NCBI GenBank assembly: GCA_965206025.1
Contig: CBDBIU010000005.1
Location: 1,984,001-2,048,000 of the forward strand
Reading direction: 5' to 3'
Length of the DNA stretch: 64,000 nucleotides
Source: G963668345 sp965206025
GTDB lineage: Bacteria > Acidobacteriota > Terriglobia > Bryobacterales > UBA6623
Positions 25,050-33,800 of the stretch are shown piece after piece. Position numbers and translations under genes: made by a program. A model generated the notes under the pieces. That model saw nothing but the letters and a program-made list of their open reading frames with translations, had not been told where the DNA came from and did no database searches. How positions within the stretch are numbered: the stretch's first letter is position 1; each line of letters begins with the position of its first letter.

Positions 25050-25215
25050 AGCCGTGTTCCCGACCCATGGTAGCATCGCCGCGGCACAGGGCTGCGAAGT
25101 CCGTTCCAAGGCTTCCAACCAGGGTGATACAATAGCGATCTCGCGGAAAAACAAAGCAAGGCCAAAGCCTCGCCGACGGTCGCGGCCCCGGTCGTTTTCG
25201 CTTCGTTGAATATCT

Positions 25216-25291
25216 GGGCGCGTAGCTCAATTGGTAGAGCAAGTGACTCTTAATCACTAGGTTTGGGGTTCGAATCCCCGCGCGCTCACCA
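25216..25291 (+). tRNA. tRNA-Lys (anticodon CUU)
   Basis: A complete cloverleaf: acceptor GGGCGCG pairs with CGCGCTC (one G-U), D arm GCTC..GAGC, anticodon stem AGTGA/TCACT with loop CTCTTAA (anticodon CTT, reading AAG), T arm TGGGG/CCCCG around TTCGAAT, discriminator A, and an encoded CCA. Its downstream side holds a MITE and gene fragments, as often found beside tRNA integration sites, but no duplicated tRNA end was found. Confidence 0.97.
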
Positions 25292-25453
25292 TATAACTCA
25301 TTTAAAACAAGCTATTTAAATTAAATATGCTGGGCTGTGATACTCTATTCCAGTTCATGTGTCCGTAGTGTGTCCGTTCTTGACTCGCCCGCCGGCAAGG
25401 GTGTTTCAGTCTCTGCGGGCACGACACCGGGCACGGCATGCCCCTACTTTTCT

Positions 25454-25909
25454 GGCTCTTCTGGGATTTTAGTGGCTGGCGGCGGTGAGTGACGGATCCC
25501 TCGCCACTGTGAGGCCGACCTCCCGGAGCCTGCTTCGGTGCCATTCAAGGGCTTCGTGACAACTCTACGGCCCCCAAGGCCGGGCGGCGACTGCGTTGGC
25601 CAAAAAGAATTACTGATAAACAAAGGGTTACGAGTAGAGCAAGGCTGCTGGCAGGTAGTCGTACAGTCTCCCGAAGGCTGTGAAATGCGGATCCACAACT
25701 GTCATCCAGTGGCCACACTCAAAGAGATAACTCCCTGTTTATCAGTGTCTTATTCCCTTTACGAGTTGCCCACGACCGGACTGGCGTGTAGGGTATTTGG
25801 GGATTTCTTGGCCGCCTTTTGGGCTCCGATGTGACTGCGGGCGACGTCGGGTCGGCAGGATGGAGGAGCCGGCTACCCGTTGGCCACCCACTAAAAACCC
25901 GGAAGAGCC
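25454..25909. mobile_element. ISL3-like MITE, copy B (456 bp)
   Basis: Same ends, length and internal inverted pair as copy A. The perfect 8-bp target duplication ACTTTTCT is at 25446-25453 and 25910-25917. It has landed in the remnant of a HicB-like gene. Confidence 0.88.
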
Positions 25910-26164
25910 ACTTTTCTTGCCGATCTCTTTCTGGCGTCTTTGGCCATCTCGCGCGCTTCCTCAGCAGTTTCGCCGAAGGTGCAGATTTCGGGAATCGCGG
26001 GCACGATGACGTTGTACACGACCGTTATCTGCTACGAGGATCGAGCCGTCCGGCTCGATGGCGAGGCCAGCTATTGTGGTGAAAGGCCCTGTTGCCACGA
26101 GTTCTTGAGCACCCGTTCGAAGGTCAACTCTGATCACACTTGCAGCTTCGCCCGCCGTTCCCAA
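25910..26164 (-). pseudogene. Joined fragments of a beta-propeller gene and a HicB antitoxin gene
   Basis: Reading leftward, bases 26164 to about 26020 give VIRVDLRTGAQELVATG and AGLAIEPDGSILVADNG, one blade of an NHL/SMP-30-type propeller. From about 26027 to 25915, in another frame, comes VYNVIVPAIPEICTFGETAE followed by EAREMAKDARKRS, the core of HicB-family antitoxins. Neither fragment has a proper start, and no HicA toxin is visible. MITE copy B cuts the HicB end. This is decayed DNA. Confidence 0.65.
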
Positions 26165-26310
26165 GAGAACACTCCTTCTGCATCGATGTGAGCTTCGAGA
26201 TTGTCCAGGTCGGTTTTGGTGGCGAGACGTTTCAGCTTCTCATCGAGGTCGTCCTTGCTGACCAGCTTCTTCAGTTGCTTGTCGAAATGCTCTTGGGTGA
26301 GTTGGGTCAT
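26134..26310 (-). CDS. Small coiled-coil ORF, possibly truncated
   Basis: A 58-residue frame from ATG 26310: MTQLTQEHFDKQLKKLVSKD, continuing DLDEKLKRLATKTDLDNLEA. The repeated 'K-DL' pattern is that of short coiled-coil proteins commonly found near toxin-antitoxin or phage genes. After residue ~42 the sequence leaves this pattern and overlaps the propeller fragment, so the original C-terminus seems lost. The function is unknown. Confidence 0.5.
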   Translation of the reverse strand: MTQLTQEHFDKQLKKLVSKDDLDEKLKRLATKTDLDNLEAHIDAEGVFSWERRAKLQV

Positions 26311-26634
26311 GTAGAGGGGATTGTTAATTTGGGGTTGTGAGGGAAGCGTAGCAAGGCGGCAGGATTCGTCAAGAGGGCTTGTAGTGGCGGCAGGGGTAGA
26401 GGGTCAAGAATCAACGGGTTACGGAGAGATGGAGTACTCAGGGTCGCAATTTTCAGGGGGAAGGCGACGGCAAAACTTCCCACAATCCCCATTAGCCGAA
26501 GTAGCATGCGATGCCTCGGCTCACATGGGGAAAGGCACGCCGATCTAGGGCGGGCACTCGCTCGCGAGGCCCGTGGCGGTACAATCCCTGTGTTGTGATG
26601 ATCGGCTCACACAGCCCTTAAGGAGGATAGACCG
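26311..26634. promoter_or_regulatory. Spacer upstream of the MDR oxidoreductase
   Basis: It contains no supported gene. A strong AAGGAGG lies at 26620-26626, eight bases or so before the ATG at 26635. The promoter of the downstream gene is presumably here, but no boxes stand out. Confidence 0.4.
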
Positions 26635-27390
26635 ATGAAGGCAGCAGTGATTCACGAATTTGGCGGTTTCGACGCGCTCAAGCACGAAGACATCGAACGG
26701 CCAAGCCCAAGACCTGGCCATGTATTAATCAAAGTGCTCGCGGCCGGCGTCGAGCGTCTCGAGCATTATATCCGTGAAGGATCCATTGTGCCGGAACTGC
26801 CATTCCCTCATATACTCGGGGCGGATGCTGCCGGCGAGGTGGCTGATCTGGGAGAGGGAGTTACCGGTCTTGAAATCGGCGAGCGAGTGATTGTAGTCCC
26901 GGGATATCCGCAAAATGAAGAGGAGACCAACATTCGTCCTACAGTTACCGCCCCCAGCTTTGCCTTACCAGGTTTGCACATTTCGGGAACCTATACCCAG
27001 TTTATGACGGTGCCTGCTTACGCCCTTGTCAAGGACGAAACCGGGCTAAAGCCCGAAGAGGCGGCCACACTTCCCGTTCCTCTAGCCACGGCTGTTCATT
27101 CTCTAAAGGGGATTGGCGAAGTGAAAGCTGGGGACAAGGTGCTGATTCATTCAGGCGCTTCCGGTTCTGGCAGCATGCAAATCCAGGTCGCTAAAGTATT
27201 GGGCGCGGATGTCGCTACGACTGTTCGCAGCGATGCCAAGGGCGAATTTGCCAAAACGCTCGGTGCGGACCTTGTGATCAACACACGCAAAGAGGATTTC
27301 GTCGAGCGCGTCAAGGCATGGACGGCCGGGGTCGGTGCTGATGTTGTGATCGACAACTTAAGCGGAGATGTTTTGGCCAAAAGTATTAAA

Positions 27391-29054
27391 CCAGGATTTC
27401 CATTTTGGCCCTGGCACGGTGAAAGTATACACCCGCGCTGCCCCGCATACCACGTCTTTTCGCGCTGAACCCTGCACATGACCTCCACCGGTAGGCGCCA
27501 GGGCTCGTCCATCCGCTCACAGACGTTGATTGAGCGGACTGAACGGCGCTCCGGCCGACACTGCTCCTTGCGAAACCTTTTGGAGCCGAAAACTGTTGAT
27601 CCTCGCCCGGTCAACGCTACCCGCTTGGCAGCGGCAGCGCCCAGATCCTGTGCAGCATGTCGCCGAACAGCCTGCGGTTCAAATGTCCTTCGGCCAGCAG
27701 CAGCCAGTAATACCGCGCGTGCTTGACCAGCCGACCGCCGGTCTTCATCAACCTGTGTTGCAAGCTCGTCAGCGACCAGCTCTTGATCCTTGGTGGCAGT
27801 CCCAGCCGCCGCCACAGGTTGCCCAGGTTGTAGGCCAGCACACTCAACTGCAAGCGCACTTCGTTCGCCCGGAAGCGATGGCACGACAGCCTGGTCCAAT
27901 GCGTCGCCTGCTTGCCTTCTTTAATCCACTGCTCGGCCGTCCCGCGCTTGTTGTAGAAGCGCACCACGGAGCGGCTCGGCAGAGTCAGGTTGGTGACGAT
28001 GAAGTTGTCCCGTGGAAACAGCTCCCCAGCGTGATGCTCCACCTTGGCCACGACCCTTCGGGCCTTGCTCCAGCTCGCTGCCCGGTAGAGAAAGCTCCTG
28101 TAGCGCACCAAAGGCTTCCGAGTGGGTCTTCCCACCGGCCGCACCAACAGCTCGGCAACTTCACGCCGCAGGTTCTCGTTCGCCGGAAGGCGGATGGCAT
28201 ACTTCACGCCACGCTCCTCCGAAGCCTCGTAAATCTCTGGCTTGGCAAAGGCTGCATCCCCCCGGAAGGCAACCTCTTTGCCATGGTTCTGCTGACGTTC
28301 GATCTCGGGCAGGAGCAGTTCATCCCAGTCCTCAGCGCTGTGCACATTGCCCGGACGGAGCTTGGCCGCCAGACAGTCGCCGTGACTGTTGAACAGCAAC
28401 AGCGGGTGGTAGCAGACGGACTCGAAATGGCCGTTGTAGGCGCTGCCTTCCTGTTGGCCGTGGACGGGGCTTTCCGTCGAGTCCATGTCCAGAACAACCC
28501 GCTCGGAGTTGTCTTGGGTCTCGGCTTGGGCGAGCAGCTCCCGGTTCAACGCCATCAACCCCAGCAGGTTCTCTTCGCTCGCCAGCATCTCCGTCTCGAA
28601 GCTGTGGAGCGTCGAGGTCAAGGCCGCACCGCGATCCCAGATTTTCTGCGAACCGATCAGCCGAAACGTCGGATCGATCGAAACCCGCGCGGCGTCGTTG
28701 AGGTCCTCGTAGCCCGCCAAGCGGCTGTAGACCGACTGCCGCAACAGATCAGCGAGCGTGAACTGCTTGTTTGTGCCTTGCCGGGAGTCGCTGACATGCT
28801 CGTCAATCAGTTCTCCGAACCCGAGCCGTTCGTCCAGTTCGCGAACCAAAATCAAGCCACCGTCGGAAGTGACGTGCGATCCTTGGAAATCGACTTTGAG
28901 AAGTCCATTGAAAGTTAGCTGGAACGGCTTTGTTTCTTTTTCACCCATTGGGTGTTGGCCTCCCTGGCGTCCTCATCGGGCTCTAGCCCCTATGAATAAA
29001 GACGCTGAACGCCACCGCAAAGTCGGAATGTCAAACTCAAATCGAAAATCGGGG
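27391..29054 (-). mobile_element. IS1380-family insertion sequence, copy 2 (1664 bp)
   Basis: Same length and same ends as copy 1 (CCAGGATTTCC... and ...AAAATCGGGG). TTAAA is duplicated at 27386-27390 and 29055-29059. Its insertion point falls between codons of the MDR oxidoreductase gene. Confidence 0.95.
27617..28948 (-). CDS. IS1380-family DDE transposase (copy 2)
   Basis: The 443-residue translation is identical to copy 1 (3756-5087), with the same catalytic blocks (VVLDMDSTE, FRGDAAFAKPEIYE, GTAEQWIKEGKQ). Identity across the whole protein implies very recent transposition, or gene conversion between the copies. Confidence 0.95.
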   Translation of the reverse strand: MGEKETKPFQLTFNGLLKVDFQGSHVTSDGGLILVRELDERLGFGELIDEHVSDSRQGTNKQFTLADLLRQSVYSRLAGYEDLNDAARVSIDPTFRLIGSQKIWDRGAALTSTLHSFETEMLASEENLLGLMALNRELLAQAETQDNSERVVLDMDSTESPVHGQQEGSAYNGHFESVCYHPLLLFNSHGDCLAAKLRPGNVHSAEDWDELLLPEIERQQNHGKEVAFRGDAAFAKPEIYEASEERGVKYAIRLPANENLRREVAELLVRPVGRPTRKPLVRYRSFLYRAASWSKARRVVAKVEHHAGELFPRDNFIVTNLTLPSRSVVRFYNKRGTAEQWIKEGKQATHWTRLSCHRFRANEVRLQLSVLAYNLGNLWRRLGLPPRIKSWSLTSLQHRLMKTGGRLVKHARYYWLLLAEGHLNRRLFGDMLHRIWALPLPSG

Positions 29055-29140
29055 TTAAAGCCACAAAGCCAATGGGCGTTATTGTTGCCTTTGGTTTTTC
29101 GGCCGGTGCTGAAGTCAAGTTCGACATTCGAAGCTTATTC

Positions 29141-29575
29141 GGCTCTTCGGGTTTTTAGTGGGTGGCCAACGGGTAGCCGGCTCCTCCATCCTGCCGACCC
29201 GACTCAGTCACATCGGAGCCCAAAAGGCGGCCAAGAAATCCCCAAATACCCTACACGCCAGTCCGGTCGTGGGCAACTCGTAAAGGGGACACTGATAAAC
29301 AGGGAGTTATCTCTTTGAGTGTGGCCACTGGATGACAGTTGTGGATCCGCATTTCACAGCCTTCGGGCGACTACCTGCCAGCAGCCTTGCTCTACTCGTA
29401 ACCCTTTGTTTATCAGTAATTCTTTTTGGCCAACGCAGTCGCCGCCCGGCCTTGGGGGCCGTAGAGTTGTCACGAAGCCCTTGAATGGCACCGAAGCAGG
29501 CTCCGGGAGGTCGGCCTCACAGTGGCGAGGGATCCGTCACTCACCGCCGCCAGCCACTAAAATCCCAGAAGAGCC
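29141..29575. mobile_element. ISL3-like MITE, copy C (435 bp, inverted)
   Basis: Inverted relative to copies A and B, with a perfect 8-bp duplication GCTTATTC at 29133-29140 and 29576-29583. It is 21 bp shorter through small internal deletions, for example around the sites matching 2945 and 3035 of copy A. It sits only 86 bp from IS1380 copy 2 in the same broken gene. Confidence 0.88.
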
Positions 29576-29743
29576 GCTTATTCTTTGCTCAGAAAAGGCT
29601 ACACGGTTCGATGGCTAGCGATATTGAGGATTTCAACTGGGGACTGGAGCAAGTTCGTGTGGGTCGTATCAAGCCATTACTCGACCACACGCTGCCGCTG
29701 AGCAAGGCGGCAGAGGCGCACCGCCTGATCTCCACTGGCCAGG

Positions 29744-30106
29744 TCACTGGGAACCTCGTGTTGCTGCCGTGGACTGAATAACACCTTCGCCTAACAAACG
29801 CATCTGCCGACGCTTCAAACGGCGCGGCTGATGCTCGGCTTTAGCCCCGGAAGGGATCGCCAGAACGGCCGTTCTCCGACACCCAGCTCGTTCAGGCCGT
29901 TTTCGAAGAGACCTGAAGATCTCCTTGGCTTCTTCAAAGGCTTCTGCGTAGGCCGGGTCTTTCGCCCGCCACAATCGGTGATTGCCACGTGCGGTGTTGG
30001 CTACCTCGGCTGCCTTGGTGACCGTACCGCACTCAGCGTAAGCTCGTAGCAGCGCTGCTTTTTTTGGATGGTCAATCGTGGTCAACGCGGCTTTCATTTC
30101 AAGCAC
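29744..30106 (-). pseudogene. Terminase small subunit-like HTH fragment
   Basis: Residues ~8-62 (LTTIDHPKKAALLRAYAECG, then TVTKAAEVANTARGNHRLWR and YAEAFEEAKEIF) look like the N-terminal helix-turn-helix found in phage terminase small subunits and related phage DNA-binding proteins. After that the frame becomes basic, low-quality sequence and runs into the end of the oxidoreductase gene. The start may be GTG 30106 or ATG 30097. I read it as a truncated phage-derived gene. Confidence 0.5.
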
Positions 30107-30337
30107 TTACAAACTCCCTGTGTTCGGCTGGTGGCGCTGTTGCCGCGAGCGGTAATAGTAACCTCCCCGCTGGAAGCCATTGTCCTACAGTCTGAGGCGA
30201 CCCCCGCTTTTGCGGTGCTGCCTGGAGTCATTATCGCCTTTTCTTCGCCCAGGATCAAGGTGTCGCGAATTGGCTGCGCTCATCGACCACCTCAGGCCTC
30301 GACAATCTAATCCATCGGAGTCGGTCTGCCCCGTGGC

Positions 30338-30526
30338 CACGCTCAGGGAGCACGACACGCCTACGTCGAAACCAACGACACCCAGCGCTTGCCTCTACGT
30401 CCGGACGCCCTGTTTACGTTGCACTTCCCCAAAGCCCCCGAAGGCCAGCGCTACTCTCACTTTTTCTACGAAGCCGACCGGAGACGCTCCACAATTGACT
30501 TCGCAGCGGCGGATCAGCCCCCATGA
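30338..30526 (+). pseudogene. Fragment of a replication-relaxation family gene
   Basis: In one frame the sequence gives RLPLRPDALFTLHFPKAPEG followed by QRYSHFFYEADRRRSTIDF and a TGA. This matches the conserved core of replication-relaxation proteins (PF13814), with the 'PDa.f.L' and 'ffyEaDr' motifs. There is no start codon context and both flanks are missing. These genes are typical of plasmids and integrative elements, so this piece supports a decayed mobile element next to the tRNA region. Confidence 0.6.
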
Positions 30527-30559
30527 GGGGCAAGAAGGGGGCTCGATCGGTCCCGCCTC

Positions 30560-30652
30560 AGCCGCCGCCTCTACCGGGTGGAGAAATGATTGCGCTTCGC
30601 CGGGTGAGGGTGTAGACTCGTGCCGTCAGAGCAGCCAAATCGGAAATCCTGG
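30560..30652 (+). mobile_element. Remnant of an IS1380-family right end
   Basis: It ends GCCAAATCGGAAATCCTGG, very close to the right end of IS1380 copy 3 (GGCCAAAACGGAAATCCTGG). Upstream it keeps CTACCGGGTGGAG and GGGTGTAGACT, matching copy 3 at the corresponding distances. The rest of the element is gone, so it marks an older insertion. Confidence 0.6.
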
Positions 30653-30898
30653 TAAAGATACGGTTGGAAGCGAGAATGTGGGGCCTTCTGTAACACTCGC
30701 GCTCGTTGATCTTCCTACCGACCTTACGTTATTGGGCATGCCCAGGCACAGGTCGTGACCCTTACAGATGGGACTTCCAATGGTCGCGGCCGTGTTTACA
30801 GTTAGTCTTCTCGGGGGGGGCAGGCGTTCAGGTTCGACGTTTCGTTGTCACAGCGACGATAGATACACTGGTCGGAGTTCGTTCGCCAGGGAAGGATC
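30653..30898. promoter_or_regulatory. Spacer upstream of the SBBP-repeat protein
   Basis: No gene is supported here. A purine-rich AGGGAAGGA at 30888-30896 immediately precedes the ATG and is the probable ribosome-binding site. A poly-G run is at 30812-30819. Confidence 0.35.
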
Positions 30899-33800
30899 AT
30901 GTCGAAGTCAGGTCAAAATTCATTCGGAACAGCGTTTTTGGTTGCGATTCTCGCGCCTCTGATCCAGGCGCCGTCGTCCGGTCAAACCCCTGTTTCTTTT
31001 GCGGACAACGATTTCGGCCCTGGGTGGACGTCCATGCAGGTCCGGTGCGACGGTAGTTTTTGCAGCTTCTCGGCTGAAAGACTGTCGTCCGGTGGCAACC
31101 CAGGGGCGTTCCGCCAGGTTACGGAGAGCTTCGATGAGCTGATTATCGTTTCTCACTGGAACGACGGATTCACGTATGACCCGAGGACGGAAGGTGCGAT
31201 TTCAGCTCTAGACTATTCCTTTGACCTGCTTAGGGTGACTGCTCTCGGCACTGCCAATTGGCCTCTGTTGGTGCAGGACGGCAACCATTACATCACCGGC
31301 ACCTCTGAATCCAACATCAACGACCCGAATTGGACGAATCACGCTCGCAGTGGGCTAGACCCATCGGCGTTCGTCAGGATCTTCGGCCAGGGACCTGCCC
31401 GGCCCGACTTTTCTGCCGGCGGAGCACCCCTGTCGTTCGGGTACGGCACTTCTAATACCAGCACCGGGCCGACTCTGACGACCGTCAGCGCCATCGATAA
31501 CTGGTCGGTCACGATCATTCCGCTGGGTGTTCCGAGCTGCCGATTCGACCCGCGTAATACCCTGGTGCCTTTTCACCTGAGCCTCCATCACGTAATCGAT
31601 CCAGAGCGTTTTCGGCATTTGGTGACGGTAGAGGTAAGTTTGAATGGCGCCCCTCCCGCGGACCCCGTGGACATTACTTTGTCAGCGAGCCAGCCCATTT
31701 TCGGGGGGCCGTCGGACACTCCGGCAGCGATGGCAGCGGTGACGACAGACGCCAAGGGGAAGGCTAGCTTCGAGTTCACCCCGGTCCCTTCCGACACATT
31801 AGAGGCCGACTTTTCGGCCAGTGGGTCGGTTGACGGAACGCCGTTTGCCTGCGAAGGAAGCGTCGTTGTGGGCACGCTGCCGCTCGAAGTTTCCGAGGAC
31901 GCCGCCGATGCTCTGGCCCTTTTGGGGCCGCTGCTACGCGCCGTCGACGTCAATCAAGAATACGGCGCCCGCTACGAGGAGTTCTCCCGGGAGATCGCGC
32001 AAGTCATGTTCGAAAACCGAAGTCGCCTTTCGGGGTTGAGGGACAAGTTGCTTCACTATCGGCCTGTGATTGGAGCGGTTGCGAATGCCCAGCCGGCTAC
32101 GCTCACGCGAGCCGACCTTGAAGAGATCCACCGCGCTCTCGATTTTCTCGAGCTCAAAGTTAGTCGCGGCCTGCGGAATGCGATTAATCGGTTAAGAGGC
32201 TACTTGCGAAGCCCAGACCTGCCGGCGTCGTTCGGCATTACCGTTGAAGATGCCGCTCCGAAACAGCAGAGGAGATCCCCGCGGCGCGGAATTCAACCGG
32301 AGAAATATCAGCCCCCTCGAATGAAAAGGCGCGCCTCCGCCGGGAGCGAACTTCAACCGGACTATGGCAAGCTGGCGCTCAGCTTTGAAGCCAACCAGGG
32401 ACAAACTGATAGTCAGGTACGTTATCTCGCCCGGGGCCCTGGCTATAACCTCTACCTCACGACGCGGGAAGCGGTCCTGGTCAGCAGGACGCGTGTGTTG
32501 TCAACCACGAGTAAGAACACTGCTGTCAGGATGCGGTTTGTCGCGGGCCATGCGCGTATCACCCTGGCCTTTGAAGGCGCGGAGCGGCTCGCAAAAGACG
32601 AGCAGGGTGATCTCGTTCTTGATACAAGCGCCGGAAAGTTGCGGCTCAGGCGACCGTTCGTGTATCAGGAAGTCGAGGGTGCGCGAAAGCAGATTACAGG
32701 TGATTACCGCCTGAAAGGCAAGGATCACATAGCCTTTCAAATAGGTCCTTACGACCCCTCAAGGCCTTTGATCATTGACCCGGTCCTATCGTATTCCACC
32801 TACCTCGGAGGAACGGGAGGCGAGGCCGCCACTCACATCGCCGTTGACGCTAACGGCAACGCGTACATAACAGGTGGGACCACGTCGGCTAACCTGCCGA
32901 CCGAGGGGTCTCTGGGATCGGGCTTCGCCGGCGGTAATTTCTTGATGTCGGACGGTTTCGTGACAAAGCTGAATGCGGAGGGCTCGGCCTTGGTCTACTC
33001 CACTTATTTTGGGGGCACGGACGACGACATGGGCTTGGGTATTGCCGTTGACGCCGGGGGAAGCGCCCATGTAACAGGCTTCACGCGATCAAGCGACTTC
33101 CCTGTCGCTGCCCCCGCGCAGCCTGCTTTCGCGGGAGGGGGCTTCGTCTTCGGCAGCGACGCTTTTGTGCTGAAGCTGAACCCTGCCGGCTCCGCGCTGA
33201 CATACTCTACTTATCTTGGGGGCGGGGCTGATGAGAGCGCCGCCGCCGTAGCGCTCGACGCCGGGGGAAATGCCTATGTGACCGGCTTCACCACGTCAAC
33301 CGACTTCCCGGTCACAGGCCCGCTGCAGCCCGCCAATAACGGCGGTGAAAAGCTCGGCTCGGACGCGTTTGTGGCCAAGCTGAGCGCCGACGGCAGCCAG
33401 GTGGTTTACGCAACGTATCTTGGCGGAAGCAGTGATGATGCGGGCAATGGGATCGCTGTCGACGGTGGCGGCAGCGCCTACCTGACCGGAGTGACCTATT
33501 CGGCTGACTTCCCGACGGCCAACCCATTTCAGGGCCTCTCGGGCGGCTCTTCGGATGCCTTCGCGACAAAGCTCAACTCCGCGGGTTCGGCTCTGATCTA
33601 CTCCACTTATCTTGGCGGTGAGAGCGACGATATTGGTTTCTCTATCGCTGTAGACGCGGAAAACAGCGCCTACCTAACAGGCGGGACCGGTTCGCTGGAC
33701 TTTCCTTTGGCGGGTGCCGCGCAACCGGATTTTGGGAGCGTCGATGGATTGAGTTTCGATGCCTTTGTAACGAAGGTCAACGGCGACGGATCCGCTCTCG

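Larger units (their letters stand above)
26635..29781 (+). pseudogene. MDR-family NADPH:quinone/zinc-type oxidoreductase, split by IS1380 and a MITE
   Basis: Three exact pieces rebuild a 344-residue protein: 26635-27390, 29060-29140 and 29584-29781. Between them are the IS1380 with one TTAAA and the MITE with one GCTTATTC. The first piece has the GroES-like domain (FPHILGADAAGEVADLGEGV) and the start of the Rossmann fold (AGDKVLIHSGASGSGSMQIQ). The middle gives KATKPMGVIVAFGFSAGAEV. The last gives FNWGLEQVRVGRIKPLLDHT and SKAAEAHRLISTGQVTGNLV, the normal MDR ending. Zinc-binding Cys clusters are absent, as in quinone oxidoreductases. The gene had a strong ribosome-binding site. As it stands it makes only the N-terminal 252 residues plus IS-derived read-through. 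Confidence 0.9.

Noticed and set aside
25216..25453. Integration site at the tRNA-Lys 3' end
   Set aside because: No second copy of the tRNA end and no integrase gene were found in the window. Kept only as a possibility in the findings.
30180..30758. 192-residue frame upstream of the SBBP protein
   Set aside because: It runs across the replication-relaxation fragment and the IS1380 remnant in the wrong frame and has no homology.
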